Part shown: positions 34,537 through 47,200 of the stretch, piece by piece | Layout of the letters: each line of letters opens with the position of its first letter | Numbering within the stretch: the first letter of the stretch is position 1 | Notes under the pieces: model-generated | What the model was told of the DNA's origin: nothing | What the model saw: the letters and a program-made list of their open reading frames with translations, nothing else | The model's database searches: none | Source of the DNA: Nymphaea colorata | Lineage: Eukaryota > Streptophyta > Magnoliopsida > Nymphaeales > Nymphaeaceae | Direction: 5' to 3' | DNA length: 64,000 bases | Assembly (NCBI RefSeq): GCF_008831285.2 | Contig: NC_045145.1 | Span: forward strand, 3,512,723-3,576,722 | Made by a program: the position numbers and the translations under genes

Positions 34537-36340
34537 ATGGCCGGGAGAGGCGTCATAATAAGGGCAGCCTTCTTCCTCTTCCTCTTCCTCTTCCTCTTCC
34601 TCTTCTTCTCCCCAAGACCTTGCTTCTGTTTATCAGCAGGGCCTGCTGCTGGCCCTTCATCATTCTCCGCAGGTCTCCCTCTTTCTATCTCTCTTTCTGT
34701 TTTTATTAATACCAAAGTGGATATACAGTGTAGATTATGTGTTCCTTCTTCCTTCCACAGCCTATCGTTTTATTTGGCGTTGTTTTCTTTGATGAAAAGA
34801 AAGTTGCAGATACCAAATTAAGGGTTTGCAGGATATCTTCTGCTGTTGATCGTCTTCTACCTAACGAAAAAATATGCGTTTTCTTTTTTAACGTATAGGT
34901 AAAAGATGAGTCGAGATTCAGGGACTATTATGGGGAAAAGCTACTTTAACTACGCTCATTTGGATGATTTTGAGGATCAAAAATCGTTGGAACTTGGAAG
35001 AAGCTTCTTTTGACACAAAATTGAGTTTACTAACATGTTTTATCATAATCTAATGTCCAAAGAGGCCATTGCTACTGTATTCAATTGTTAACCTTTTGAG
35101 GAAGTTAGGATTCAATAGCTAGAGCTTGAGGTTAAATTGTATCATTTCTATTAAACTACAAGCTTGTTTTTACCGAAGGCATGTAATGATCAGAATAATC
35201 TTGGTTTGCCCCAATATAATGACAAAAAAGAAGTAAAGAAGTTAAAACTCTAATTTTTTTTTTGAAAAATAACCAAATATTCCAACTTTCCTGTTCTTTT
35301 ATTTTGGGTGTATACTCGTTGTTCACTCTCATGGAAAATTAAAAAGTATTTGTTTTTTACCTCATTTGATGCACTACTCGTTGTTCACTCTCATGGAAAA
35401 CTAAAAAGTATTTGTTTTTTACCTTATTTGATGTGACTGAGCTTGTAGTGCATGCTGACTAAAAGATGATAATACATGTTAGTCCCCGTGTCATTAAGTT
35501 CAACTAATTTGATGGGAAAAAGGAATGTTCTATTCACACAACAAATATAGACTGTTCAAAAAAAAAAGGTGGGTTAGCGTATTTTATAACTTTATAAGTC
35601 TTTTTACTTTTTTCAATCTCATTTTTATCTTTTTCAAAACCTTCATTTTTCACTTTATTACCACCCCATGTGCATGTGCAGTAATGAGTTGCTTTTGACA
35701 ACTGGGTTTTTTAGTCATAGGGCACTTGCATTAGTGACACAAATTTGGTGTGAACGCTGCATATAATTTTCAAGTCATAACAATGTAATTTTGAGAGAAT
35801 ATAATGTGATTTTTAATGGGCTGGTGTGGGCAGTAGCCCACCCTAGACAACAAGTATCTCTCTACTTCTCTTTGGATAGTATATACCAAGAGGGATATAA
35901 ATGTATACGGTAATTAATAACCCGGAAGTAAGCAGGAGTCCAAGAGAATTTTTCTAAAGTTTCTATAGCTTATTTGAGGTGATCATTTGCTCATTGAGGA
36001 CGAATATGCAGGTGGAGGAGCAGTTGATCAGATCGGCCAATTAAGGGCACATCATACTGCAATTAAGAGGCAAGTTATTAGTGGAGGTGAACCTGGAGTT
36101 TCAAGAAGAAGTAGTTCCACCAGTGGTAGAGGCACATCGGCCAGGGGCCGTGGCGGTGGACAACGGCCCCATGGTACTTCGCTAGTTCCTGGTCTCTACG
36201 GTGCTGCGGCAGGCGCCACCACCAGCACTGCCGCCAGATCCGGCCAAGACAAATCCCACAAGAGTTCCTCAGTCAGCAATCACTCGGACCTTTTCTTGGC
36301 TGGTTGGGCAGCATTTAGTTGTCTCTTGATGTGGAAGTGA
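34537..36340 (+). CDS. Small secreted Gly/Ser/Arg-rich protein, copy 8 (154 aa, two exons)
   Basis: Exon 1 is 34537-34672 and exon 2 is 36012-36340, joined in phase 1 across a 1.3-kb intron. The N-terminus MAGRGVIIRAA leads into a (Phe-Leu)n signal core and CFCLSAGPAAGPS. Exon 2 opens GGGAVDQIGQLRAHHTAI, continues as a Ser/Gly/Arg tract with RGTSARGRGGGQRPHG, and ends in a weakly hydrophobic tail (DLFLAGWAAFSCLLMWK). An in-frame ATG at 34471 exists, but copy 9 conserves only the later one. The gene plan (signal-peptide exon, phase-1 intron, Gly/Arg exon) is that of copies 3, 4 and 7, but sequence similarity is low, so this is a second subfamily with copy 9 as its partner. The intron has a 62-bp tandem duplication at 35314-35437. 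Secretion is inferred; function is unknown. Confidence 0.55.
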
Positions 36341-38051
36341 ATAGTATAATGGAGATGAATACAATCTGTTGGGGAGGCCAAAGTAGTTGAGCAGGTCCAG
36401 GTTTCCGTCTTCATAGTTGTCTATGTTGTAAAAAAAGAAACATATGAGAGAAAGTTATAACACATATGTACATGCCCTTATGCATCATATCATGTATGCC
36501 CTTATGCCACTCAAGCCAATAACATACTAGCAATTGTCCCTCCAAACTCCTTGGGCTCGACGCTACTATAGAGAGGGGCTTATAGAAAAGGAGTTGTTAC
36601 GTGATTGGTTGTCTTAGTTTTTAAGTTTTTAACTAAAACTGCTAAGGAATGGATTGTAATCTGTCGCCACATCGTTACAATTATGTGACAGGTAGATAGA
36701 TGCTGCATCATTGGAGCATTCAATCCCTAGCCCTGTAGCTGGTTATGCCACCCAAAAAACAAAGAGTTTGGTACATAAAAAGACCTCATATGAACTACAA
36801 GACTGTTCCTGATTTTATTTTCATACAGAAGCCCAACCACAAAGAGTTATTAATTGATCACCCACACAATTGCTATGGATCCAAGTTATATTTTTCATAC
36901 TCAATCTCTCACTATTGCCAAATAGACTCTTAGTTCTATAAAAATGTGTGTGTTTTTTTTCAGATTTCTACATCATTAACGTTGCCACATTCTAAATATG
37001 AAGCTGCCGAAAGAAAATCGCTATAGAAGTAAATGCCGTTGATAAGGCTGGATATTATAGTCTTGTAATGTTTTTTTTTTTTTTGGGTTAGGAGACTCAA
37101 AACTTAACCGGGATTATTTTTTTCCATACCTATCAAGCACTCGAAAAAAATTCTAGAAATATTTTTACTGATACATGGATTTTTACTGATATGGGTGGAG
37201 AAAAAAAAAAACCTGCCTCTCACCTTATTGTAGAAATATTTTTACTGATACATGGATTTTTTTTTTCTATGGAGATCAAATGCATTGATTCTGTTGGGGC
37301 ATCTGGCAATAGAAACATCAACCCACTAATGCACTATTCTATAAATTTACCTTTATGTTCGGGATAAATTGATGAAAAACTAAGTTAAATTCTTATTGTC
37401 AAACACCTCCTATGACTATTTAATTTTAATACTCATAGAACCTTGCTTTTGATTTTGACAAAATTATATTGACTTGTTGGTTTTTGATATTTTCTTTTCT
37501 GGTGCAAATCTATTGGGAGGTAGAAGTCCTTTCCCTTTTTAATTATTACCAAAACATAGGGGGAGGTGCAAGGAAACCGATAATTTAACTTCATTTATGC
37601 AAATAAGTTTTACCTTTTAGTAGTTTCTAAAAATAAAACACCCATATTCATGAAACATAAGAATATTCACACAACTCACAAACTCACAAGGGAGGAGGCA
37701 TATTTCATGCCTTTCCCTGTTAACCTGAGTATATTATATCCTCCTTTGCAAAAGTATGTTTTCTATATGTATAAAAAGAAGGTTTGAGCATGTTTTCGTG
37801 GTACACTAAAAAATTGGGTTTTTTTTTTCCCTAGTTCATGTTCTACTCCTTCTGTTCGGCAAGTTAGAAGAAAAATATTCTCTTCAAACCTTTTCATACA
37901 AATTTATAGGAACTGATTGATCTTTATGTGATTAATTGACATTGAATACCTTTCCCCAAATTTACCACACTTTATAATATAGATTCCTAATTACCAAGAA
38001 AAACGGTTTTCTTTCTAAAATTTGGTTTTAAATTATTGATTGAGGTACTGT
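36341..38051. other. Intergenic DNA between copy 8 and the right duplicate
   Basis: AT-rich, with a repeated AGAAATATTTTTACTGATAC string near 37155 and 37231. No coding region is supported. Confidence 0.45.
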
Positions 38052-38805
38052 TCAACAACATTCAATTCTTCTTTTAAGTATTTGTACCACTCTTAATTTT
38101 CTTTTCATTTTGTAAAACATGAAATCTGACAAAAGTTTTTATTTGCAAATGTTACTTATTATCCTCCAATTGTTATGTACCAAGATCACTATAGCAATAG
38201 GTTTCTTCATTTTGTGAAACAAGAAATTTGACAAGCAAATGTTACTTATTATTCTTTAATTGTGATGTACCAAGATCACTATAGCCATAGGAAAAGAGGA
38301 GCTAAGAGATGAAAAAATAGTCATAGGAAAAGAGGAGCTAAGAGATGAAAAAGGAGACATGATTGAAAGTTTTTCAGCGTTGTAGCATTAGAGCTAACAT
38401 TCTCAATGTCTGTTAACTCTAATGCTACAACGCTTATAAACTGTATGTCATGCTCTTGATGAAACATGTTCATTCCACTCTTTATAAGGGAATGAAGGTT
38501 CTTCTCTATCTTCGATACAGGACTATAATTTCTCACTTTTCTTTCATGTTACAACACTATTATTTACACGAGCATTAGGCCCCACAACTACAATGACAAT
38601 GACCAATTGCCATGCTGACTAAAGTGTCCTTGAAGCCTAACTTTCCATATGCTAGAAAAGACAAATTGCACCAAACCTTCAATGTGAAATAAAAAATGAC
38701 AGTACAATTGAAAATTCAAAATGTTAGACATAACAAAAGCAAGTTAAACTGAATCGTGACTCTTGTCCATCAAAAGAGATGGATGTCAGGTAAATATTTT
38801 TTTTT
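38052..38805. repeat. Direct duplication flanking copy 8, right copy
   Basis: Matches 33208-33980, including the hairpin (38376-38434, arms pairing at 23 of 24 positions) and the doubled GAGCTAAGAGATGAAAAA string. Together with the left copy it brackets copy 8. Confidence 0.8.
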
Positions 38806-39033
38806 GTTTCCTGCAAGGAGGAAGTGGGAGACAGGTTCCTCCCGCCCCCTCTCACCAACATATATGATCAAAGAAATGTGACCATGAATCAAAAGAATTG
38901 ATGAATTTCACTAAAGAGTACTGTACCATCTGTGGAACGTTTCAAATTCAGTTGAAGAGGATTTCAAATGGAACCAGACGAACTGCCATCGGCCAGCCCC
39001 TATACATCACAGGTCAGAAGGCGTAAATGCTTC

Positions 39034-39706
39034 CTATAGGAGAAGGGTAACCATCAAGCTGGCTGTCAACACCGTGAGCGTCGTCATCCCCAAGCAGTTT
39101 CTTCTTTGAGCCGCAGAACTATTGCCATAAGCTCCGGTGCGGCGAAAGAATCCACGCCGTCCAATACTCCTCCCTCTGCCTCCACCTCTCCCTCCACCCC
39201 CTTTCAATTTCCTTGGCTTTGCCTGCGCTATTCCAGTGGCGGTGTCCCTGCCCTGCACAGAAACTGAGCGAGCGCTGCACAACTTAATTACTGGTTCTGT
39301 ACACTGCAAATCGAACTCGTTTCGCATGACTTTTCATTCTATCTGCCAGTGCAGTGTTATCCTATGAAGCTGCACAATACCGCATACTGAACTTATCCTA
39401 CTTTCTGTTGGAATAAGCGGGATAATACAAGAAATTGAAATTATAAAAATATCCCGCCTTTCTCATTGTATTGAAACCAGTGCTGACTGCAATCGAACAG
39501 CCTATGGCTTCAAGACAGAGTGGTCAGTGCAAAACCAAGAAAGACCAAAGATTTGAAAAGGGGAGGCGGGCGGGACAATATGGTAGATGTATACCTGGGG
39601 ATAAAGGAGAAATTTTGTTGGAGGAAGACGGAGAAGCGGCTGCTAGAGTTGATAGGAGATGAAGAGATAAAAGCAAGAAAGCGGTGAAGATGCACCGAAT
39701 CGCCAT
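39034..39706 (-). CDS. Small secreted Gly-rich protein, copy 7 (113 aa, two exons)
   Basis: Exon 1 is complement(39595-39706) and exon 2 is complement(39034-39263), with a phase-1 intron. The signal peptide MAIRCIFTAFLLLSLHLLST is followed by ASPSSSNKISPLSP. Exon 2 reads SVQGRDTATGIAQAKPRKLK, then a Gly/Arg block, TGAYGNSSAA, and a clean hydrophobic tail (CLGMTTLTVLTASLMVTLLL) at the very C-terminus, the best GPI-signal shape in the cluster. The acceptor CGCTCAG is conserved with copy 3, including the out-of-frame AG 11 bases later. The promoter is shared with copy 3. It is transcribed away from copy 9, about 650 bp between start codons. Localisation to the cell surface is inferred; function is unknown. 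Confidence 0.7.
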
Positions 39707-39753
39707 GGTAGCCATGCAAGCGCGGAGAGACCTTCATTGTTCTGCCTTCCTCC

Positions 39754-39880
39754 TTTATATATCCAGAGCATCGATGCCAACTCGTACTGATGAGCCTTTC
39801 TTTGTTGGTACTCGGCAGTTTCGCGTCGCTTGTGTTCTGAAGAGAGCAGCCAAAAAAGTTGTGAGCGCACGGGCGTATGG
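39754..39880 (-). promoter_or_regulatory. Conserved proximal promoter of copy 7
   Basis: On the minus strand TATATAAA lies at 39761-39754, about 50 bp before the ATG. Upstream, GAGTACCAACAAAGAAAGG and AAGCGACGCGAAACT are conserved with copy 3 at nearly the same spacing from the TATA box. Confidence 0.6.
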
Positions 39881-40359
39881 TCCATGTGATCAACTCTTCT
39901 TTCTGAAGATTGCCAGACTTTAATTATATATATATACCATGCAGAGCATATTCAAACTGTGAGATACCAAAATGTAGTGGGCTAAGAATATGGTGCAGGA
40001 AGTTTTCGATCCAACGGAAAGGTCGGAAGTGCCGCGTCCTTCTCTTTTTGCCTTTTTCTTTTTGCCTAACAAGCAATTTAGAACATCGAGCCGATCACGT
40101 CTCGCGCTCATGCATGCGAGGCAGCTTCTATGTGGCTTGCTTTCTTCTCTCTATGTGGCTTGCTTTCTTGTCTCTGTGGATTGAAAATTTGAAATATATA
40201 GAGGCGCAGGAGAGAGCAAATCAATTAAGAACTAGCAGAGGCTATCGTGTTCACTCAGAAGCTGCAACTTGAGAAGAGGGCAGCGGAGATTAATCAAGAG
40301 GGCACAGGTCCGTTCAGTCCTCCAGCAACCAGGGATGGCAACAAAACAAGACGACGGTG
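39881..40359. other. Region between divergent copies 7 and 9
   Basis: Contains AAATATATAG near 40190-40200, a possible TATA box for copy 9, and a short repeat of TATGTGGCTTGCTTTCTT (40130-40168). No gene is supported. Confidence 0.4.
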
Positions 40360-40485
40360 ATGATCATCGCCAGCAAAAGAGTGATCGCAATACGGGCAGC
40401 CTTCATCCTCTTACTCTTTTTCTCCTCAAATCCTTACTTCTGCTTATCAGCACGGCCTGTTTCTGGCCCTATCTTTTTCTTCTGG

Positions 40486-40499
<14 letters not shown>

Positions 40500-40516
<17 letters not shown>

Positions 40517-40990
40517 CCTCCTCCGGCTGCACAGGGGCGGGCGACCTCCTCCGGCTGTACAGGGGCGACCTCCACCGGCTCCCCCGCTCCTCCGGCTCCC
40601 TCTCCGCTCCTCCGGCCTCCTCTGCTCCTCCGGCTCTCTCTCGCTCGGGCGGGCGGTCTCCTCCCGTCAGGCGGTCTCTCTGGGCTCGGGCAGGCGACCT
40701 CCTCCGGCTGTACAGGGGCGACCTCCACCGGCTCTCTCTCGCTCGGGCGGGCGGTCTCCTCCCGATAGGCGGTCTCCTCCGGCCTCCTCCGCTCCTCCGG
40801 CTCTCTCTTGCTCGAGGGGGCGGTCTCCTCCCGTCAGGCGGTCTCTCTGGGCTCGGGCGGGCGACCTCCTCCGGCTGTACAGGGGCGAACTACTCCGGCT
40901 CTCTCTCGCTCGGGAGGGCGGTCTTCCTTTTTACTTCTTGTCCTTTTTTACACCGACTGTACAGGGTCCACCTTTTTTACTTTTTGTCCT
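40500..40990. repeat. GC-rich degenerate tandem repeat in copy 9 intron
   Basis: A (CT)n run is followed by repeated strings such as GCGACCTCCTCCGGCTGTAC at 40541, 40694 and 40861 (spacing 153 and 167 bp), with CTCTCTCGCTCGGGCGGGCG blocks between. Base composition is far from that of the neighbours. Two plus-strand frames are open right across it for more than 200 codons each, as expected of such repeats. Confidence 0.7.
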
Positions 40991-41440
40991 TTTTCTCTAG
41001 TGTCCTTGCTCCTACCTAGCTTTTCCTTGTTGGTAGTCTTCCAAACCCACTATCCATTCGTTTTCTTTTTCTCTTTTGTCATTTCCCCCATCTGACTGCT
41101 TCCTGGGATTATGTCTGGAGGTTGAGACTCATTTCAGCTTGGTGGTGCATTTGAGAGGAGCGCAACAACAGAGTCTTTAAGGACACATTCTCTTCGCCAG
41201 ATTCTATGGCTCGTCTCATGTAAGGGGATGTCCAGTTCGCCATTCGGATGAAGCGTCGCTGTCCATCTACGGCTGGGTGACTGTGCCGCTCCATCTTTCA
41301 TCTCTCTCTTGCTTTTCTGTGCATTGTATTGTATATTTTCTCATTCCTCCTTCTGTTTTTGCGGTTTGTTTTTACGGATTGTTTTTATACCTAGGGGACC
41401 CCTTGTCCTCAAATTTTGTTATATATTCACATTTTATCGG

Positions 41441-41474
<34 letters not shown>

Positions 41475-42181
41475 TTCTTCTACCAAATATCAAATAGATG
41501 ATTTATGATGCTCGAAGGTTGAAATACAGTGTACTTTATGCCCTTCTTCTTCCTTCCTTGCCCATTTGTTTTATTTGGTCTTGTTTTTTTCAAAGTTTTT
41601 TGCAGGGAATAATTTGTTCTTTTGTGTACGGCAACTTCTTACTTTTGTAAGTAATGGCCTCAAGAAAAATAGCCTTATAGCAATGGAAAGCATATATGCC
41701 CAATCTAACTCTTCCATCGGTTATCTTCTTTGTCTTCTCTACGGTTTTCCATCATCTTGTGCAAGAAAATAAATTCTTATCATCCTCCAAACATCTTGCA
41801 CACACACATATATATATACCTTCAATATTATTTAATTATCATTGTGCTATGTCCAAAGAGGCCATTATTCTATCTCTCTAAACACGCTTTTTACCGGTCG
41901 AGAAGTGTTTGTTCATTGATCTACAGCAAGAACAAAAAGCACCAATTAATTTGTATCTCATTTGATCAGACCGGGTTTCTAATAGGAGAAGATAATACAG
42001 TTCCCTGTGTCTTGAAATTCAGCACTGATATATAACCAAAAAAAAAAAAGAAAGGATGGCATATATCAAAAGATGCCTTAAGTTTAGGATATACAATAAT
42101 CCAAACGTAAAAAAAGACAATTTACATGCACCACTTTATTTGATATGATTGCTGATGTAATCATTTAAGATGAATATGCAG
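40991..42181. other. Remainder of copy 9 intron
   Basis: Contains a (CT)n stretch at 41442-41476 and AT-rich DNA. No separate gene is supported. Confidence 0.4.
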
Positions 42182-42486
42182 GTGAAGGAGCAGTTGGGAC
42201 CGGCCAAGTAATAGCAAGTCATACTTCCATTAGAAGAGAAGTTATTGTCAGGAGCAAAGCACGTCGTAACAGGCGGTGCTGCCAGGGGCGGAGGCAGAGC
42301 AGCCGGGGTCAGCGGGGGTGAGGAAGAGCTCCACCGTACTTCGCTAGTTCCTGTTATGTATATTGGTGCCGCCGCGGCCGGTGCCGCCATGGCCGGTGCT
42401 GCCGCCAGATCTAACGAAGCCAAACTCCATATGAGCTCTTCAGGCAACAACTACTGCCATGGTGCGGACCTTCTCTTGACAAGCTA

Positions 42487-44278
42487 GCTAACATGGCCAG
42501 AAAAAATAAAAGAGAAAAAAAAAACACATATATTTGCTCTCACATAAAGTACATATCTAATGTTTGCTTAATTAAAAAGATTTGCACTAAGTGGTGACTC
42601 AGCCTAGGTAGTTGGCATAATTGATGTAGAATGTATACGTGCTGCTCTGTTACATTGTTCAATATTTGATTTCTTGCCTTGTATTTAGGACTACATAATG
42701 AATCGAGCCAGCTCAGGTTCGACTTGAATTCGCTCATGAAAACTTGACTCGAGCTCAGAGTTCATATATATGCTTGAAATGTTAAACGGGTCGAGTTTAA
42801 ATTGTAAGAACTCCACTCGTTTAGACTTAACTCGGCTCAACTACATAACAAAAACCAAAATATAATGACAAAATAGTTATACGAGTATCAATGAAATGAG
42901 TTAAACGAAACCAGACAGACTTAATTGAAGCGAGCTAAATGAGTGAAACGAGTCAAGCCCAAGCAGGATGCTGTATTGTCTTGTCGAGCTCGAGCTTGTT
43001 TTATGAAAGTTGATTTGAGTTCGAGCTCAAGTTTTTGCAAATAAGCCTTCAAACAGCCACATTTTAACTTAGAAGCCTTCAAACCCTTTTATCTAAATTT
43101 GCATTCTTGGAGGCCTCAAACTACCCTTTTAGGTCCACATTTATTTTATGCGAAAATCCCTTACCCAATGATACATCTGGAATTTGAGTTCCTCTGCATA
43201 TTATACTTTGATGACTGAAAATGTTACAAACTTTGGAGTGTTTGATTACTTTAGGTTTGAAATTCATAGATCTGATGTGGATCTGACGTGGTATATTTTT
43301 ACTTATATGACAAATGATCAGTGATAAAATTCATGATTCATTAAACAAGCATTTAAGATCCTTATTTTGCTTATTGGCATTGAAAGGTGTCAGATTTAAG
43401 ATTAGAGGGAAATGTTTTAATTTTGAATCCACAGTTTTTAGTTCCTGAATATCTCAAGTCCGAGTCTATCGAAGCACACATTTTACATAAACTTCGGATC
43501 CTACGCTAATTAGTTGTGATGTCAATTTTAAAACGCATTTGATCTATATTCAAATGCAAATCTGGATCTAATTGCATATCATCCAGTTGATTGGCGTTTT
43601 ATAAAAACCGTCATGCACCAAATCCAAACAAGTTTACCTTGGGAACCGCTAGCGGATTTATGCAATTTTGAGACAGGGTTCAGTAGATGCATGAGGTGCA
43701 CTTATATATAAGTCAGGCTGGACATGGGACCCAAGCTCCATGATTAAAATTAAATAATATATATATTAATAAACATAATATATAAATATATTTAATCATA
43801 ATAAAATATTTATATAATTATATATAAAAAAACAAAATAATATTAATATTAAATGTAAGTTCTCAGGTCGAATCGAACTGAATGAAGATGATCGAGTTCG
43901 ATCAGACAACTTATCGAATCGCTGCACCCAATTTTTTAAGACCGAACTCGAATCGAACTTACTGGAGCAGCAACGCATTCAAGCAGATGATCACCTGATC
44001 TAAGCCCCAAACTTGGAGGGCCCATCTGTTGCTATACTCCCCCCACGTGGTTTTCTGCCAAGCAATAGGAACTAACTCGATCATTTCATTTTCATGGCTC
44101 TGATACCTCAGAAAAATTTGCTAATCTGTGTGCTGCAGAGAGAGAGAGAGAGAGAGACCATCCACGTGTGTCAACGGTGCCCATGAACGGCAATGGCTAA
44201 ATCGAGCTGCCCAGAGCACCAGAGAGAAGTGACTGAGATTGAGAGAGTAGCCCGCTTCTTAGCTGATAGCCGGCGAAA
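42487..44278. other. Intergenic DNA before the DUF4336 gene
   Basis: Positions 42690-43050 and 43690-43980 contain GAGCTCGAG/TCGAATCG-rich strings around AT-rich cores and may be old MITE-like elements, but I could not define ends. A (GA)n run at 44140-44158 lies in the probable leader of the next gene. Confidence 0.35.
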
Positions 44279-47200
44279 ATGGTGGCAGCCGCTGCCATAG
44301 CAGCTCCTTCTCTTTCCCTCCCCAAATCCGATTTCCTGCAGAATGCTGCCTTCGTCAACAACCCCTCTTCCCAGTTCCTGGTTGGCGTCTCGAAGAATGG
44401 TCCTTTGCATCCCAAGGTAAGCTCGAAAAGGAGAGAAGGTGTAAACGTAGTCGTTGCCGCAGCAAGTAGCAACACCAGCAGCAGATTCTACCTCAACTTC
44501 ACGGGGTTTCCTTTTCCCTTAGGCCCTTTCCTCAATCGAAGAACAATAAGGAGTGAGGTATGCAAGAATCACAATTACGAAATTCTGTACGTTCTTTTTC
44601 ATCTTTCTGGCTTCTATAACGAACGTTGGTTTGGTGGCGTTGGTAAGGTTTAACCTATGATGCTTCAACCATTTACCGGAAGGCTTTGAAGGCATTAAAG
44701 TTGTTCCGATGTGGAATTTGGTATTTGGGTTCCTTGTATCACTGCTTACTTCTTGTTCGTACTTGGTTTAGCTCTTCATCTCCTTGTGGATTACCTCTAT
44801 AACATACAGAGAGTAACCAGCAGTTATTCTTTCCTTTCTCTGCGGGTGTACTTCTATTATCAATTTTCTTTTCAATTTCCATGTATATTTTTCTAGATTT
44901 CAATATGTGGATTACTAGGCTATCTTAATCAGGGATCTGGCTTGCAAATCCTTGTTCACATAGTCTTACAATTCACTTCAAACAAAAAAGAAATTGATTC
45001 GATTTTAATTCTTTTGGTTGTCTTATCTCGTGGATTTGATGCCTATGGAATAGGCTGAAAGAAGCAATACTTCTTTTTTAAATGCTTAAACTTTGGGGGC
45101 CTGAATAATTTCTTTAGTCGTCGCCACTTCCAAATTGGAGGAAATTTGTTTGATATGTTGTATCTTTCATTCTCTCTCTCTAGGGACACCGAAGTGTTTT
45201 TCCAATGGAAGCTTTAGTAATACGAAAATCATGCTTGTTTGAAAATTTATATACAATATATACGGAACGTGACAAGTCCTGGACGGTTCTCGTCTCTTAT
45301 GCAATTGTTTATTTGCACGTTAGGTTGTCAAGGGATGCATATGGACATTTGAGCAGGAGCAAGCATTAGGTTTCAGCAGTGTCTCTACGAATATCCGAAT
45401 GACAGCCATCAAGCTTAAGTCTGGAGGGTTATGGATACACGCTCCTATCGCCCCAACTAAAGAATGCATTGAGGTTTTCTCCTTTTCTTTTATTTGCTTT
45501 CGTATTAGACCATGAGTTCTTTCCTATGACTGATGTTTACCGTTTTCCTGGTTATCCTTTGAATTAAAAATCCAAAGAAATAGAGATGTTTCATGTTTTT
45601 CCAATGTTTCTTCACTCTCCAAACTAGTATTTTCTCTATTAAGCATGCATTTCTCTCATAGCTTGAAATAGTTGTCGCTCATAGGATTTTTTATGTCGTA
45701 TATGGCTTCCAGAGTGAAGATCATCAGGCATGAATATCTGGTCTAGTGGATGCAAAATATCTGTTTTCATTAATAAAATTCTTCATAATTTTTGGGAAAT
45801 GATCACTTGTGATATGGGAATATGTTATACAACTAAGATTGGTAGCTGACTTGAAATTATTCACCTGGAACTAAAACTGAGCTCAAACTTCAGTAAGTGC
45901 ATTCCTGTGAGAAGCACTATAGGTTTTTTCCCAATAAGATCTTGTTAATGGGATATCAATTTTGTCCTTCTACACTATGTTGCTATAGCGCTTTGTAGCT
46001 GCAAAAACACCATAAAGACTGTTGAGGCAATGCATGATTTGGATGTTCTTTTTTAGATGCTTTATTTTTGCTATAGAGCATTTTGATTTACTTTATATTT
46101 GTGTTCTTTCTGTCTTATCCTTTTGCATGAATTTGATGTAGCTTGTAAAGGACTTGGGTGCTCCTGTAGAATACATTGTTCTCCCAACATTTGCTTATGA
46201 ACATAAAATCTTTGTGGGGCCATTTTCTAGAAAGTTTCCCAAAGCAAAAGTGTGGGTTGCTCCAAGGCAGTGGAGCTGGCCAATCAACTTGCCACTTCAG
46301 TTCTTTGGGATATTTGGTGCCAAAACCCTACAGGATGAGGACATGTCCACACCTTGGTCTGAAGAGATTGAGCAGAAGGTTCTGAGCTCCCCTGAAGTAG
46401 GTATGGTGAAACAAAGTTGCCTTTTCCATTAGATATAGTAAAAGTTTGGGTTGCATCCTGGCACTATGCCAAATCAACTTGGTGATATTGGGAAATCTTT
46501 CTTTTGCTCACTGTTTTACCAATTAAGAGATATCCCAATTCTCCGAGAAACTCAAATTTCAGAAGAAAATGATCACAAATTGAAGATTGGTCTTCCTATT
46601 GGATGGGTAGAAAGTTTGATCTGAAGTACATAATTTATTACTGGTGAACTGATAAACCACATTTTCTTTTTCCTAGGGATTGGTCCTTATGTGGAGGTAG
46701 CATTTTATCACAAACGTTCAAGGACGCTTCTTGTGACTGATGCTGTAATTTTTGTACCAAGACAGCCTCCTGAATGCATTAGTACAGAATCACTTTTGGA
46801 ATCTGCAAAGAATGGTCTAGCTGTGAAGCTCCTCAGCAAAGGAAAAGATGTACCCGATGAACCCATAGTGGACAATAATTTAAATAGACAAAAAGGTCAG
46901 TTTCTTTCCTGATATCTATTAGATGTTCTCTCGCAAATTTCAGTCATAGTTTCAATTTCTTTCTCAGATGGAAGATGATGAAAATTCTTCTTCTAGTGAG
47001 GTAGTTGCTAGAGATAACCACTGTGTTCATGAAGAGATACTTGAATTTCTTACAGCAAATAGTTGATCTTCTTCTTTTTCTCATCAGTTGCTGTATAGTT
47101 TTCAGAAAGCTTACACACTTTCTATTCCCATTAAGGCTTCCCATTTCCTAGAACTACGTGCAGAACTATTTTTTCATTACAAGACTGTTGTAAATTCACA

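Larger units (their letters stand above)
40360..42486 (+). pseudogene. Small secreted protein gene, copy 9 (frame-disrupted partner of copy 8)
   Basis: Exon 1 (40360-40484) gives a signal peptide MIIASKRVIAIRAAFILLLF, then CLSARPVSGP, aligned with copy 8. Near the donor it is two bases shorter, so the intron falls in phase 2, and joining to the acceptor at 42181 meets a stop at once. Exon 2 (from 42182) shows EGAVGTGQVIASHTSIRREV in the phase-1 frame. After about 42245 the similarity moves to another frame (HRTSLVPVMY, then AAGAAMAGAAARS), open to the stop at 42486. Two frame changes point to a pseudogene, unless other splice sites are used. The 1.7-kb intron holds a GC-rich repeat array (40500-40990). 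Confidence 0.5.

Noticed and set aside
34440..34715. A Lys/Arg-rich minus-strand frame
   Set aside because: It is antisense of the CTCTTC repeats coding the signal peptide of copy 8.
40269..41019. Two overlapping plus-strand frames of 243 and 220 codons
   Set aside because: They run through a GC-rich tandem repeat in two frames at once with no domain, and they begin in or beside the copy 9 signal-peptide exon.
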